This document shows, piece by piece, positions 49,401-55,399 of a stretch of DNA of 64,000 nt (its first letter is position 1; each line of letters opens with the position of its first letter). This DNA comes from Paraspadella gotoi. Its lineage: Eukaryota > Chaetognatha. Below the pieces are notes generated by a model. That model searched no databases. It had not been told where the DNA came from and was given only the letters and a program-made list of their open reading frames with translations. A program made the translations under genes and the position numbers. The stretch lies in the NCBI GenBank assembly GCA_051294375.1, contig CM119270.1, positions 260,713 through 324,712 on the forward strand. The letters run 5' to 3'.

Positions 49401-49921
49401 AAAATCACAAACAACAACATCAATAACGTAAACAACATCTATTGATATACACTTCATCAACAATGTAAACAACAACATAGCAAAAACAACCACATAAACA
49501 ACGTGATTAAATGAGACTGTGAGAGAGTATTGATTGAAAGCTTGCAGGGATCTGCTATGTCAGTATTTTTTAAGAGTGATGGAGGCCTTAAACCACCAAA
49601 GTCTCTCCAAAGTCAGGGGCAAGATAGCTTATTTATTAATAATGGATAATTTTTATTTTGTTCTACCAATTCCATAAACATAAGCAACAACAACAACAAC
49701 AACGTCCCAACCTGTACGACGCTATTGATTCCCACATCGAAATGAAACAGCGCCATCTCGTCCACGAGTCTTTCCCGCGAAAGAAGAGACGTTGACGCTC
49801 TGACCACGCCCAGGCCACGCCCCCTCGACGCGCGACTTGAGCGACGCCACGGACGTACGGCGGAGACGCCGTCGATACGGACAGTGAGGCGTCCGTCCAT
49901 CGTGCGTACGCGAAGCCACAT
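35817..49921 (-). CDS. UHRF1: UHRF1/UHRF2-type E3 ligase (UBL-TTD-PHD-SRA-RING)
   Basis: Nine exons on the minus strand join in phase: 49921-49712 UBL; 49072-49025 linker; 48747-47127 and 46787-46420 tandem Tudor and PHD; 38484-38247 PHD end and SRA start; 37777-37570, 37394-37206 and 37037-36851 SRA; 36188-35817 RING. The product is about 1,147 residues; human UHRF1 has 793. Diagnostic motifs are [97 protein letters not shown] and a complete C3HC4 RING ending FYPGYGKER. Known role: a nuclear reader of hemimethylated CpG (SRA) and of histone H3 (TTD/PHD) that recruits DNMT1 by ubiquitylation (RING), so it implies CpG methylation in this animal. Oddities: three -1 frame changes in the UBL exon, a long insert inside the TTD, a broken duplicate of the PHD exon end, and a gene nested in the intron 38485-46419. 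Confidence 0.95.
36295..36410. repeat. Dispersed repeat family D copy
   Basis: Contains GGCTTTGGTGGTTTAAGGCC and CAAGACTCTCTCACAGTCTC. The same sequence recurs in reverse complement at 49505-49635 and in part at 39815-39895, 34187-34250 and 55735-55765. It lies just upstream of the UHRF1 RING exon. No coding capacity. Confidence 0.65.
36665..36800. repeat. Dispersed repeat family E copy in UHRF1 intron
   Basis: AT-rich sequence resembling 37060-37185 and 39000-39095 (CCTAACC-type part, then TTAATTC..TTGA..., then GAAAATAA). Also seen diverged at 13430-13590, 19900-20070 and 61650-61850. Confidence 0.5.
36851..37037 (-). CDS. UHRF1: UHRF1 exon: SRA domain, C-terminal part
   Basis: It encodes [34 protein letters not shown] and [13 protein letters not shown]. 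The acceptor is CTTTTTCAG and the donor is AAAGGG|GTAAGG. Confidence 0.92.
37060..37185. repeat. Dispersed repeat family E copy in UHRF1 SRA intron
   Basis: Contains AATTAATTCAATTCCGAATT and GGGGCATTCTGGGAAAATAA. It occupies most of the 168-bp intron between two SRA exons. Confidence 0.55.
37206..37394 (-). CDS. UHRF1: UHRF1 exon: SRA domain, central part
   Basis: It encodes [20 protein letters not shown], then [20 protein letters not shown] and FAPKEGF, matching the UHRF1 sequence after NKR. The acceptor TTTTTAAAAG completes the NKR arginine codon. The donor is CAG|GTAAAG. Confidence 0.92.
37570..37777 (-). CDS. UHRF1: UHRF1 exon: SRA domain, base-binding part
   Basis: It encodes [20 protein letters not shown], then [34 protein letters not shown] and the first two bases of the Arg of the NKR finger. 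In UHRF1 the NKR loop and the SRA pocket hold the flipped 5-methylcytosine. The acceptor is CCCTCCAAG and the donor is AG|GTGATT. This frame is not the longest open frame in the region, so it is easily missed. Confidence 0.9.
37905..38010. repeat. (GA)n tract in UHRF1 intron
   Basis: On the coding (minus) strand this is a (CT)n run, about 130 bp before the acceptor of the base-binding SRA exon. Ser/Leu-rich frames across it are repeat translations that overlap the true exon in a wrong frame. Confidence 0.85.
38247..38484 (-). CDS. UHRF1: UHRF1 exon: PHD end, PHD-SRA linker and SRA start
   Basis: Phase-0 acceptor CACATCAG. It encodes [12 protein letters not shown] (the last PHD zinc ligands) and a basic linker [13 protein letters not shown], then [19 protein letters not shown] and HFGPIPG. 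The donor is CCGG|GTGAGA. All of it aligns with UHRF1. Confidence 0.93.
38590..38705 (-). repeat. SINE family A, partial
   Basis: Body fragment with GGCGCTGAATGGGCTGAAAA, GGCCTGGAAAAC (minus) and TTACGGCCGTCCTC. The tRNA-like head is missing. Confidence 0.55.
38706..39095. repeat. 20-bp TAATCCTAAACATTATCCTC array plus family E tail
   Basis: About 14 degenerate tandem units of a 19-20 bp sequence (38706-39000) run directly into the family E sequence with AATTAATTCAAAGCTGAATT. The array is therefore probably an expanded internal part of that element. Confidence 0.75.
39401..39745 (-). repeat. 69-bp tandem array derived from the 3' half of tRNA-Leu with CCA
   Basis: Five units with a period of exactly 69 bp (AAATGTGGTGG at 39422, 39491, 39560, 39629 and 39698). 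On the minus strand each reads CAGTCTCTTCGGAGGCGTGG then GTTCGAATCCCACCGCTGCC, then ACCA. This equals the variable arm, T arm and acceptor 3' strand of eukaryotic tRNA-Leu (AAG type), followed by a CCA that nuclear tRNA genes do not encode. A linker of about 25 bp (CATTTAAGTTAGAAGACTGG) joins the units. The D arm and A box are absent, so no unit is a complete tRNA gene. Because 69 is divisible by three, an open frame of 182 codons crosses the array; it is not considered coding. Confidence 0.85.
39746..39900. repeat. Family D fragment next to the tRNA-Leu array
   Basis: GAGACTGTGAGAGAATCTTG and GGCCATTCATAGCCTG recall family D at 49505 and 36295. Diverged. Confidence 0.4.
40005..40140. repeat. 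33-bp AT-rich minisatellite (4 units)
   Basis: Four nearly identical units of TTAATTTCGAAGTGATATAT plus TTTTTATATA, with length variation in the T run. No other feature. Confidence 0.85.
40700..40800 (+). repeat. 26-bp repeat with splice-acceptor-like unit (about 3.5 copies)
   Basis: Units read TTTTTAAATTTTACAG followed by ATTGATTATC. Each of the three complete units ends in a pyrimidine tract plus ACAG, like a 3' splice site. The array ends 26 bp before the start codon of the LamG-like gene. Confidence 0.8.
40826..44573 (+). CDS. Secreted LamG-like protein, nested in a UHRF1 intron
   Basis: Seven exons join perfectly in phase: 40826-40895, 41169-41311, 41518-41662, 42067-42153, 42409-42678, 43217-43450 and 44347-44573 (TGA). 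Together they are 1,176 nt, or 391 residues. Exon 1 encodes a signal peptide ([21 protein letters not shown]). Exon 2 has a compact Cys cluster, [14 protein letters not shown], reminiscent of PAN/apple modules. Exons 5-7 encode a laminin-G/concanavalin-like jelly roll: [52 protein letters not shown] and [16 protein letters not shown]. The last motif is typical of LamG-3-type domains in secreted or cell-surface binding proteins; the ligand is unknown. Exon 5 also carries a Gly-Ser-Pro-His repeat. I recognise no named orthologue. The whole gene lies antisense within UHRF1 intron 38485-46419. Confidence 0.85.
41685..41765 (-). repeat. tRNA-like fragment in LamG-like intron 3
   Basis: The minus strand shows a B-box-like GTGTTCGAAACTCC preceded by GGCTGGGCATTAGCTCGTGG. 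Possibly a SINE or a decayed tRNA relic; no full cloverleaf can be drawn. Confidence 0.3.
42160..42375 (+). repeat. (GA)n tract after LamG-like exon 4 donor
   Basis: Nearly pure GA for about 215 bp, starting seven bases after the donor GTGGGC (42154). Confidence 0.9.
42440..42560 (+). repeat. 12-bp in-frame repeat in LamG-like exon 5
   Basis: Degenerate units of GGCAGTCCCCAT, about ten in number, encode [12 protein letters not shown] tetrapeptides between the Cys-containing part and the LamG domain. The repeat is in frame and therefore length-variable without breaking the protein. Confidence 0.8.
43458..43685 (-). repeat. SINE family A, near full-length, in LamG-like intron 6
   Basis: Minus-strand head: CAGTGGCTCATTGAGTAAAG (A box), then GAGTTCAATCCCAACC (B box), CTACCCTGCGGGAAGCG and the body CAAGCCTGGTTCCAAGCCCA. 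The insertion starts only a few bases after the exon 6 donor (43451). Confidence 0.85.
43740..44215. repeat. GATTAGGTTAG-type repeat interrupted by a second SINE A
   Basis: Degenerate GGGATTAGGTTAGTGATTAG repeats at 43770-43862 and 44108-44215 flank a SINE family A copy at 43858-44105 (minus; B box CGGGTTCAATCCC). The SINE appears to have landed inside the repeat. Confidence 0.7.
44701..44706 (+). terminator. Candidate polyadenylation signal of the LamG-like gene
   Basis: AATAAA about 130 nt downstream of the stop codon. Confidence 0.5.
44870..45630 (+). mobile_element. Possible solo LTR or LTR-like element
   Basis: It begins TGTTGTATTG and ends CGGGTCCTAACA (TG...CA termini). AATAAAG lies at about 45466, near the 3' end, followed by a GC-richer segment. 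No second LTR, primer site or target duplication is found. The 109-codon open frame inside has no recognisable domain. Confidence 0.3.
45631..45860 (-). repeat. SINE family A copy
   Basis: Minus strand: TGTGGCTCATTTAGTAATAT (decayed A box), a B-box region in GGATCGATCGATCC, and the body CAAACCTGGTTCCAAGTCCA. It directly abuts the TAACA end of the LTR-like stretch. Confidence 0.7.
46215..46224. other. Assembly gap, 10 N
   Basis: A short 10-N gap in the UHRF1 intron, about 80 bp from the duplicated PHD exon end. Confidence 0.95.
46301..46370 (-). pseudogene. Partial duplicate of the UHRF1 PHD exon 3' end
   Basis: The 70 bp match 46411-46480 (the end of the PHD exon), including the donor GTAAGG and the following (GA)n run. 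In the reading frame of the real exon the copy has TGA where the real one has the Cys codon TGC of the DEC motif (46361-46359). It then continues NDAFH and other PHD-like residues to its own donor at 46310. It lies 110 bp downstream of the real exon end, inside the intron. Confidence 0.85.
46420..46787 (-). CDS. UHRF1: UHRF1 exon: second Tudor repeat and PHD finger
   Basis: The acceptor CTCCCCCCAG precedes GCTACTGGTACGAC, and the joined residues read LGYWYDGVV, as in UHRF1 RGFWYD. DVFKIS closes the Tudor half. Pre-PHD and PHD cysteines follow in [20 protein letters not shown] and [15 protein letters not shown]. The donor GTAAGG is followed within a few bases by a (GA)n run. Confidence 0.92.
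46825..46880. repeat. (GA)n tract
   Basis: On the UHRF1 coding strand this is CT-rich and forms the pyrimidine-rich approach to the Tudor/PHD exon acceptor. Confidence 0.8.
47127..48747 (-). CDS. UHRF1: UHRF1 large exon: acidic linker and most of the tandem Tudor domain
   Basis: 540 codons between AATCTCAG and CAGCTGG|GTGAGT. It starts with a Lys/Asp/Ser-rich linker of about 215 residues. The first Tudor strands follow ([20 protein letters not shown], about residue 302 of the protein), then about 235 low-complexity residues with Glu/Asp runs and Asn/Lys repeats, then [12 protein letters not shown] and [16 protein letters not shown]. In human UHRF1 the corresponding interior loop is about 18 residues. 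Confidence 0.9.
49025..49072 (-). CDS. UHRF1: UHRF1 short linker exon (tentative)
   Basis: A 48-nt phase-0 exon between GATCTCAG and GTAAAAGG encodes [16 protein letters not shown]. It links the UBL exon to the large Tudor exon without breaking frame. It is inferred from splice signals only; the family has an unconserved linker here. Confidence 0.5.
49505..49635. repeat. Dispersed repeat family D copy
   Basis: GAGACTGTGAGAGAGTATTG through GGAGGCCTTAAACCACCAAA to CAGGGGCAAGATAGC, the reverse complement of 36295-36410. It sits in UHRF1 intron 1, close to the UBL exon. Confidence 0.7.
49712..49921 (-). CDS. UHRF1: UHRF1 exon: ubiquitin-like domain, frame broken three times
   Basis: ATG at 49921 opens [19 protein letters not shown], matching the start of UHRF1. 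The UBL homology then moves through all three frames: [15 protein letters not shown] (frame of 49919), [13 protein letters not shown] (frame of 49920), then back to the first frame for [19 protein letters not shown]. Each step equals one missing base. The donor is CAG|GTTGGG. The sum of three losses restores frame, so the exon looks open but encodes wrong residues in the middle. Confidence 0.85.
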
Positions 49922-49964
49922 CGTTGGTTGTTGCGTTGAAAGGCGGTGCTCGTTAAGTGGATTC

Positions 49965-50020
49965 CTTTTGATGGATGGATGGATGGATGGATGGATAGAT
50001 AGAAGAAACAGATAGATAGA
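49965..50020. repeat. (GGAT)n and (GATA)n short microsatellites
   Basis: About seven GGAT units followed by GATA units, some 45-100 bp upstream of the UHRF1 start codon. Confidence 0.8.
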
Positions 50021-50262
50021 TAGTATGGTGGACTAAAATCCACCAACCGTTCATTAGCGGCCATTGGCCGGAGGCAAGTCATTCGCCTCCCAACCCAAAG
50101 GTCCGGGGTTTCTAGCCTGGTGGTCGCCTAGCAGTTAAGAGGGACGGGGCGCTTAACCCGCCTGTAACATGGTGTTACAGCCTGATCCGAAGCTCAGGGA
50201 CTGCTTATATAGAACGGTTCTGTCATTAACAAATATCAATAATTACTGTCTCTTCAATAGAT
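50021..50262. repeat. Dispersed repeat family C copy upstream of UHRF1
   Basis: It begins TGGTGGACTAAAATCCACCA (a palindromic end) and ends near TTACTGTCTCTTCAAT. It contains GAGGGACGGGGCGCTTAACC and CATTCGCCTCCCAACCCAAA. The same element is at 58221-58437 and 59225-59460 (reverse complement) and decayed at 4440-4590 and 18040-18200. It is possibly tRNA-derived (GGTCGCCTAGCAGTTAAGAG resembles an A box), but no B box is placed correctly. Confidence 0.7.
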
Positions 50263-51408
50263 AGATAGATAGTTAGGGAGATACAAAGATGGATTAAATA
50301 TAAAATTATATAGATATTTACACTTTGCTAAAAGATAGCCAGCAGACAGCGACAATCACATAAACAGATTGACAGATAGTCATACGATAAGATTGACGAG
50401 GCAAATTAAACATAGACAGTCTAAATCAAAATTAGATTAAAACAATAATCGATCAATATTACCGTCAATGATAATTATCCATCGTTTCCATAAAACTCGC
50501 GCGAAATTTGATGAGTCATCGAATCGAATACAAAAAATCCCTTGTTGATCTTTACAATGGAAACCGCAGCTGCCATGAGTGGAGTGACTCTCTCTCTCTC
50601 TCTCTCTTCGGCTTCGTTCCTCTCGCGCTCTCTCTCGCTGGCCCCGAGAGTTGACGATAAATGACCGGCGTCCCAGTTTGGAGTTTAGACCAAAGTCAAT
50701 CAAAATCTTTTGTTCGAGAAAAAAGAAAAACTTTTTGGTTAAGATTCCGTCCCTCTGGCGGGAGCTTGAGGAAGCGAAGTGAAAACAAAAGATTTGGAAT
50801 CGTGGGTCGTGAAAGATTATAATTAATATAATTAATATAAAGGTTTTCGAGTTGCTCAGCGTGGACTTGAGAAATTAATCAATTTAGGGTCGGTCCGACT
50901 GTCCGTCAGTCCGTCGATCAGAGCTGCTAACGTTCAAATGTGATTAACTCGTTTAATACTTGAGTCATTTTGATTAATACTTTCGAAATAGTTGTACGAT
51001 GAGACCCAGAAGTTTCCAACTAATGTAGTGTCGTTATGACTACGGGATGCGATCCCGGAAAAATAAATTTATGTTCATTGAACAAATCAGTGAACTTACT
51101 CTTCATAGAATTTTTACCGTAATTACGATTTTAAACTGTTGATGTTTATATACCAAACGTGACTCTTGACAATAAATCAGCCGGCTCGATAATAATTTGC
51201 CTAATATGCCAAATACTAGGGGGTGGAAATTGACTATCACATAAACATTTTATGTCGAAAGGTCGGAAAATTTTTGGGATGAATTTCTCTCTACAAGTTT
51301 CACCGGCGTAATTGAATTAACAATGTAATATTAATATTAATGGTAATTATCGTTTGATTTTACTACATCGAATTAAATGGGTTTTTTTTACCTGATGGGG
51401 AAATGTTG

Positions 51409-51412
<4 letters not shown>
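50263..51412. other. Intergenic sequence between UHRF1 and the NPDC1-like gene
   Basis: AT-rich, with a short CT tract (50588-50610) and the GTCGGTCCG/GTCCGTCAGTCCG-type motif near 50890. No exon, RNA gene or recognisable element. Confidence 0.5.

Positions 51413-51463
<51 letters not shown>
51413..51463. repeat. (CT)n microsatellite
   Basis: A pure dinucleotide run of about 50 bp. Nearby (ATA)n/(AAT)n short repeats occur at 51626-51710, and a three-fold AAGTAAGTTTCTATTAATA repeat at 51783-51838. Confidence 0.9.
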
Positions 51464-51467
<4 letters not shown>

Positions 51468-51556
51468 AAAAACAAGCAACCATCATACAAATAGAAGTGA
51501 ATGTAATTCGTGTTATTTTAACGTTAACAACATTTAGAAATTACGCATATATACTG

Positions 51557-51562
51557 TTTATT
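51557..51562 (-). terminator. Candidate polyadenylation signal of the NPDC1-like gene
   Basis: AATAAA on the minus strand, about 280 nt downstream of the stop codon. Confidence 0.4.
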
Positions 51563-51842
51563 ATATAAATAGACTATGCAGCGGGAAAATCACCGTCCAA
51601 GTGATTAAAACTTTTTCGCGATTTTATAATAATAATAATAATAATAAAAATAAGACGCGAATTTTGTCTGAATTTAAACATTTTATAATAATAATAATAA
51701 TAAAAATAAGACGCGAATTTTTGTCTTAATTTAAACATTTTAACGTCCGACAATTAAGAAAATTCTATTCTATTAATAAAAAAAGTAAGTTTCTATTAAT
51801 AAGAAAAGTAAGTTTCTATTAATAGGAAAAGTAAGTTTCTTT

Positions 51843-52954
51843 TTATCTGACTCCTGAGTCACTGAGATCCCCGTTAATTCCCGAGTTGTTGTTGTTGTTG
51901 TTGTTGTTGTCGCCGTCGTCGGGGGCTAAGTTGTTGTTGTTGTTGTTGTTGTCGTTGTTGTTATCGCCGTCGTCGGGGGCTAAGTTGTTGTTGTTGTTGT
52001 TATTATTCTGTTCTAAATTATCCGGAGTTCTTCTTTCTTCCGGAGTTTTAAATCCGTTGGGCAGAGGACTTGATCCTGGGGAAAAAAGGCGGAGAAAGTT
52101 TTAAATGGAATGAAAAAGTGAGACAAAGTGAGGCTTTTTAAGTTTTGGATCCGTTTTTGCGACAATTAAGAACTGGCACGAAGTATGCTAGTAAAATAAA
52201 CAAAGTCCGCTGTGGTTAATTACGCTCACTGATACAGTTGATAGCCCTCCAGTCAATAATGATTCTAATGCACGAGTCCCTTTTTTTAAAAGGCAAAGAG
52301 ATATTTCGTATTCAAGTAGTTTTATCTCTAAAAGAAATGACGCCAGGTTCTAGCCTTGGCCAGAACGGTCCTTGCCAGGTTCTAGCCCTGGTCAGCGCGG
52401 CCCTTGCCAGGTTCTAGCCCTGGTCAGCGCGGTCCTTGCGCAGAAGTGTCGGGCCGGTTAAACCAGCAGTAGCAAGCCCGATTAGGGAAGCAGGGCCCAC
52501 TGGTCGCTTCAAGAGTGGGAGCGAGCAATGAACACTTGGAAGGGAACTTGGCTTCCTGCTTTACATTCTCGGTCACTGAGGCCGCCTTATTTCCCTGTTA
52601 CCATCTTAAACGCTAAAAACGCCACTAAAGAACGCCATTAAAAATGCCCCTGAAGATCGCCATTAAGAACGCCACTAAAGAACGCCATTAAAAATGCCCC
52701 TGAAGATCGCCATTAAGAACGCCACTAAAGAACGCCTCTCTCTTCGCTCACCATCTTCGGCGCTAAAGGGCGCCGGTGTGTTCCCTCTCGGCGTTGTCGA
52801 CGGCGTCACTTCTTCATTATAAAGTGGACTGTTGACCTCGACGTCCCAGAGCGGCGCCAAACCTGGAGTCTCGTAGACATCGTCGGCGTTGTCCATGGAG
52901 AGAGAGTTCACAGGTTCCATCTAAAGAAGTTATTGGGTTAATAGAGGGATGAAG

Positions 52955-53024
<70 letters not shown>

Positions 53025-55379
53025 ACCTGATTCTTCTCTCTCTCCATCTGCAACATCCTCTCCTTCTCTCTCTGATATTGAAACTTCTGCGCGCTGAGAG
53101 CGAGTGCTCCGTCCATAGCGCCGACTCCTCCGTACGGACCATAGGCCGGATTGGCTCCGGCATAATTGCCGAGAGAGGGAACTGTTTTGATGTTGTAAGT
53201 CGGACTGTCACCGTAGGCGATCTGTAAAAGAGGATGAAGTAGAGGAAGAGAGATGAAGAATAAGAATTTTAACAAAAACCTTATTACACTGTCCTTTTTA
53301 ATATTGGTTATGCTTTGCATTAATGTTTGGCTAATTGCCTACCAAGTGAAAAATAGTTTAGGTTATGACACTACTAAGTAGGGTTAAATGGATATATTTT
53401 TAAAGTTTTAATTATACATCTTTGAGACTAAATACCCGTATCTGAGCTATGTACCTCGAGGAGGTAGGAAAATCCTATTGAACTTTTACCCATTTTTAAG
53501 TAATTGAAAACTTGGTTTTTGTTCACCGTTCCTTTTATCAATTTAAACTTAAAAATAAATATAAAAACTGTCATTATCTCACCATTGATATACTTGAGAT
53601 AAAGCATTACCATGTATATCATAAAAATTTTACCATTGTCATATCTAAATATAGCTATCTAAAAGTCAGCATCGCCATTTTTAAATGTAGAAATTGTCCT
53701 ATATTAATAATATCTTAATTTTGATATTACTAAATCTGTATATTATTTATCGGGTAAGTCTTTACACAAACCTCCCTTACCTCTTGAGTCATTTTTGCAT
53801 TCCTTCTCAGCCTGATGACACAGACCGTGATAAAGATGACGGCGATAGCGCCAGCAACGCCACAGACAGTGACAATGATGAGAAAGTAAACGTTAGAGAA
53901 TTCGCCCTCGGCCGCTGCTAGAGGGACGGCCTAAATGGGAAGAAGAAGAAAATTCTAAAATCTCATTTACATATTGGAGTGTAAGTAGAAGTCTAAGTTT
54001 GAGGGTGTTAGTTTATTTTTAAGAGAAAAATCTAAATCAGAAAAAAAAATATAAATTCTTAGTTTTAACTTTTAAAAAGAATCAGTTCTTAAAATTATCA
54101 GTTTTATATCTGATTTTTAGATTTAGTTTGGCATCTTTGCAACAGATTCAATAAGGCACAGTTGCACTAGATTCACAGATCACACTCACAGTGACTCCGC
54201 TGTTCTGCTGTTTTTGGATTCGCTTTTTTTCTTCTTTCGATTTTTCTTCTAAATTCGCGTCTTTTCTTTTAGACCGAGAATTCATATCCGATGAATCTGA
54301 AAAAGGAATAAAAATTCATAGGAGAATTTAATTCACGTGAGGATGTGACATGATATGCTGTTCATCGAAACGTTAACTACCAGCACAACTTCGTGGCTCA
54401 CTGCTCGACAGACCAAACGACCAATTTACTAACACCTCATCTTTAATCATTCATCAATTTTATAAAGTTTTGCTTTACATCCAGTTCGCCATATATACCG
54501 ACCATTCATCTGCTAGCAAAACTTAGCGAATCATAGCCCACAGACAGACCCCTCAACTTGCATTTTGACCCCTTGTGTCTCATTGAGATTCATAAATTTT
54601 TTTATCATTGACCGACCCACCAACCTCCCAATTGCCAGCCCGACTTAATGATTCACTGCCCGACAGAGAGACCGACCAACTGACCCGGTATTCCGACCCG
54701 CTCCGTTTCATCGTCCGTCAATCGACGTCGAGATTCGACAAAACTTTTCTTCTCTTCGACTTTGTCTTCGGTGAGAGATGGAATGAAGACGACGTCGGGG
54801 TCCGCTGTTGGTTGGATTAGAGGAGAAGTCTTTCATTTGTAAAGTTACAATAATAACGTGAAGGATATTAATAATATTTGGAAAACTTAATGATTTTGAA
54901 ATCTTATTTAAATTATCCTTAAAAAGGTAATTTTAATATTAAAAAAAAACCGAATCAAAAGATATGATAAACCAACTTAGCATCTACAATATGCAAATAA
55001 GATTTAAAAAATCGATCACATTTAAATCGAACCAATAGTTTCTCTGCTACAGAGGAGAGAGACGGAAGATAGAACGAAATGTAGGATTCTCGCTCAAAAA
55101 TGTAATTTTAATTACACTGAACCCTTTAAATGATTCAAAATATTGCAACCCTCACTACCTCCAATTATCGTCCCTCACTCCTGTGAAATCACAACGCTCA
55201 CTACCTCCAAATTAGTTTCGCTCACTCCTGTGAAATCACAACGCTCACTACCTCCAAATTAGCGTCGCTCACTCACCGAATTCCATGGCGGCGCCGTCGA
55301 CGAGTCCGGGATTTTCGGCGCCGCAAGTTGACGCCGCTAGCGCCGCCAACGACCCCAGCATAAGTTTGATCAAAATCAT
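51843..55379 (-). CDS. NPDC1: NPDC1 / CAB-1-like single-pass membrane protein
   Basis: Six exons join in phase: 55379-55277, 54296-54190, 53930-53781, 53221-53027, 52920-52752 and 52075-51843 (TAA), giving 318 residues. Exon 1 is a signal peptide (MILIKLMLGSLAALAASTCG). Exon 2 is a charged short ectodomain. Exon 3 carries the transmembrane helix (YFLIIVTVCGVAGAIAVIFI) and a basic stop-transfer RLRRNAKMTQE. The cytoplasmic tail has the family signature: SAQKFQYQREKERMLQMERE, then DNADDVYETPGLAPLWDVEV and NSPLYNEE, which match the NPDC1 C-terminus. NPDC1 is a neural membrane protein, and its C. elegans relative CAB-1 was found through the synaptic factor AEX-3. The ectodomain is much shorter than in vertebrate NPDC1, and the C-terminus adds Asn-rich repeats. 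Exon 4 is followed by a (GA)n run on the coding strand. Confidence 0.9.
51885..52010 (-). repeat. In-frame poly-Asn / LAPDDGD repeat in NPDC1-like last exon
   Basis: AAC runs of six to eight codons alternate with two copies of LAPDDGD. The repeat is coding and in frame, and gives the protein an Asn-rich C-terminal tail absent from NPDC1. Confidence 0.8.
52340..52440. repeat. GC-rich 39-bp tandem repeat in NPDC1-like intron 5
   Basis: Three units of CCTTGCCAGGTTCTAGCCCT followed by GGTCAGCGCGG. The neighbouring sequence to about 52600 is also unusually GC-rich for the window. No gene is seen. Confidence 0.7.
52612..52735. repeat. 56-bp tandem repeat beside NPDC1-like exon 5
   Basis: Two and a half units of AACGCCACTAAAGAACGCCA followed by TTAAAAATGCCCCTGAAGATC. 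It ends 17 bp from the exon 5 donor. Confidence 0.8.
52951..53022 (-). repeat. (GA)n run at the NPDC1-like exon 4 donor
   Basis: On the coding strand the donor GTGGGAGAG leads straight into about 70 bp of pure GA. Confidence 0.9.
53930..54295 (-). other. NPDC1-like intron 2 and exon 2 surroundings
   Basis: Exon 2 (54296-54190) is Lys/Glu-rich (NLEEKSKEEKKRIQKQQ). The intron 53931-54189 is AT-rich and has a good pyrimidine tract before the exon 3 acceptor (TTCTTCTTCTTCCCATTTAG). Confidence 0.6.
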
Positions 55380-55399
55380 TTCGTTTCCCTTTTGTTTAT

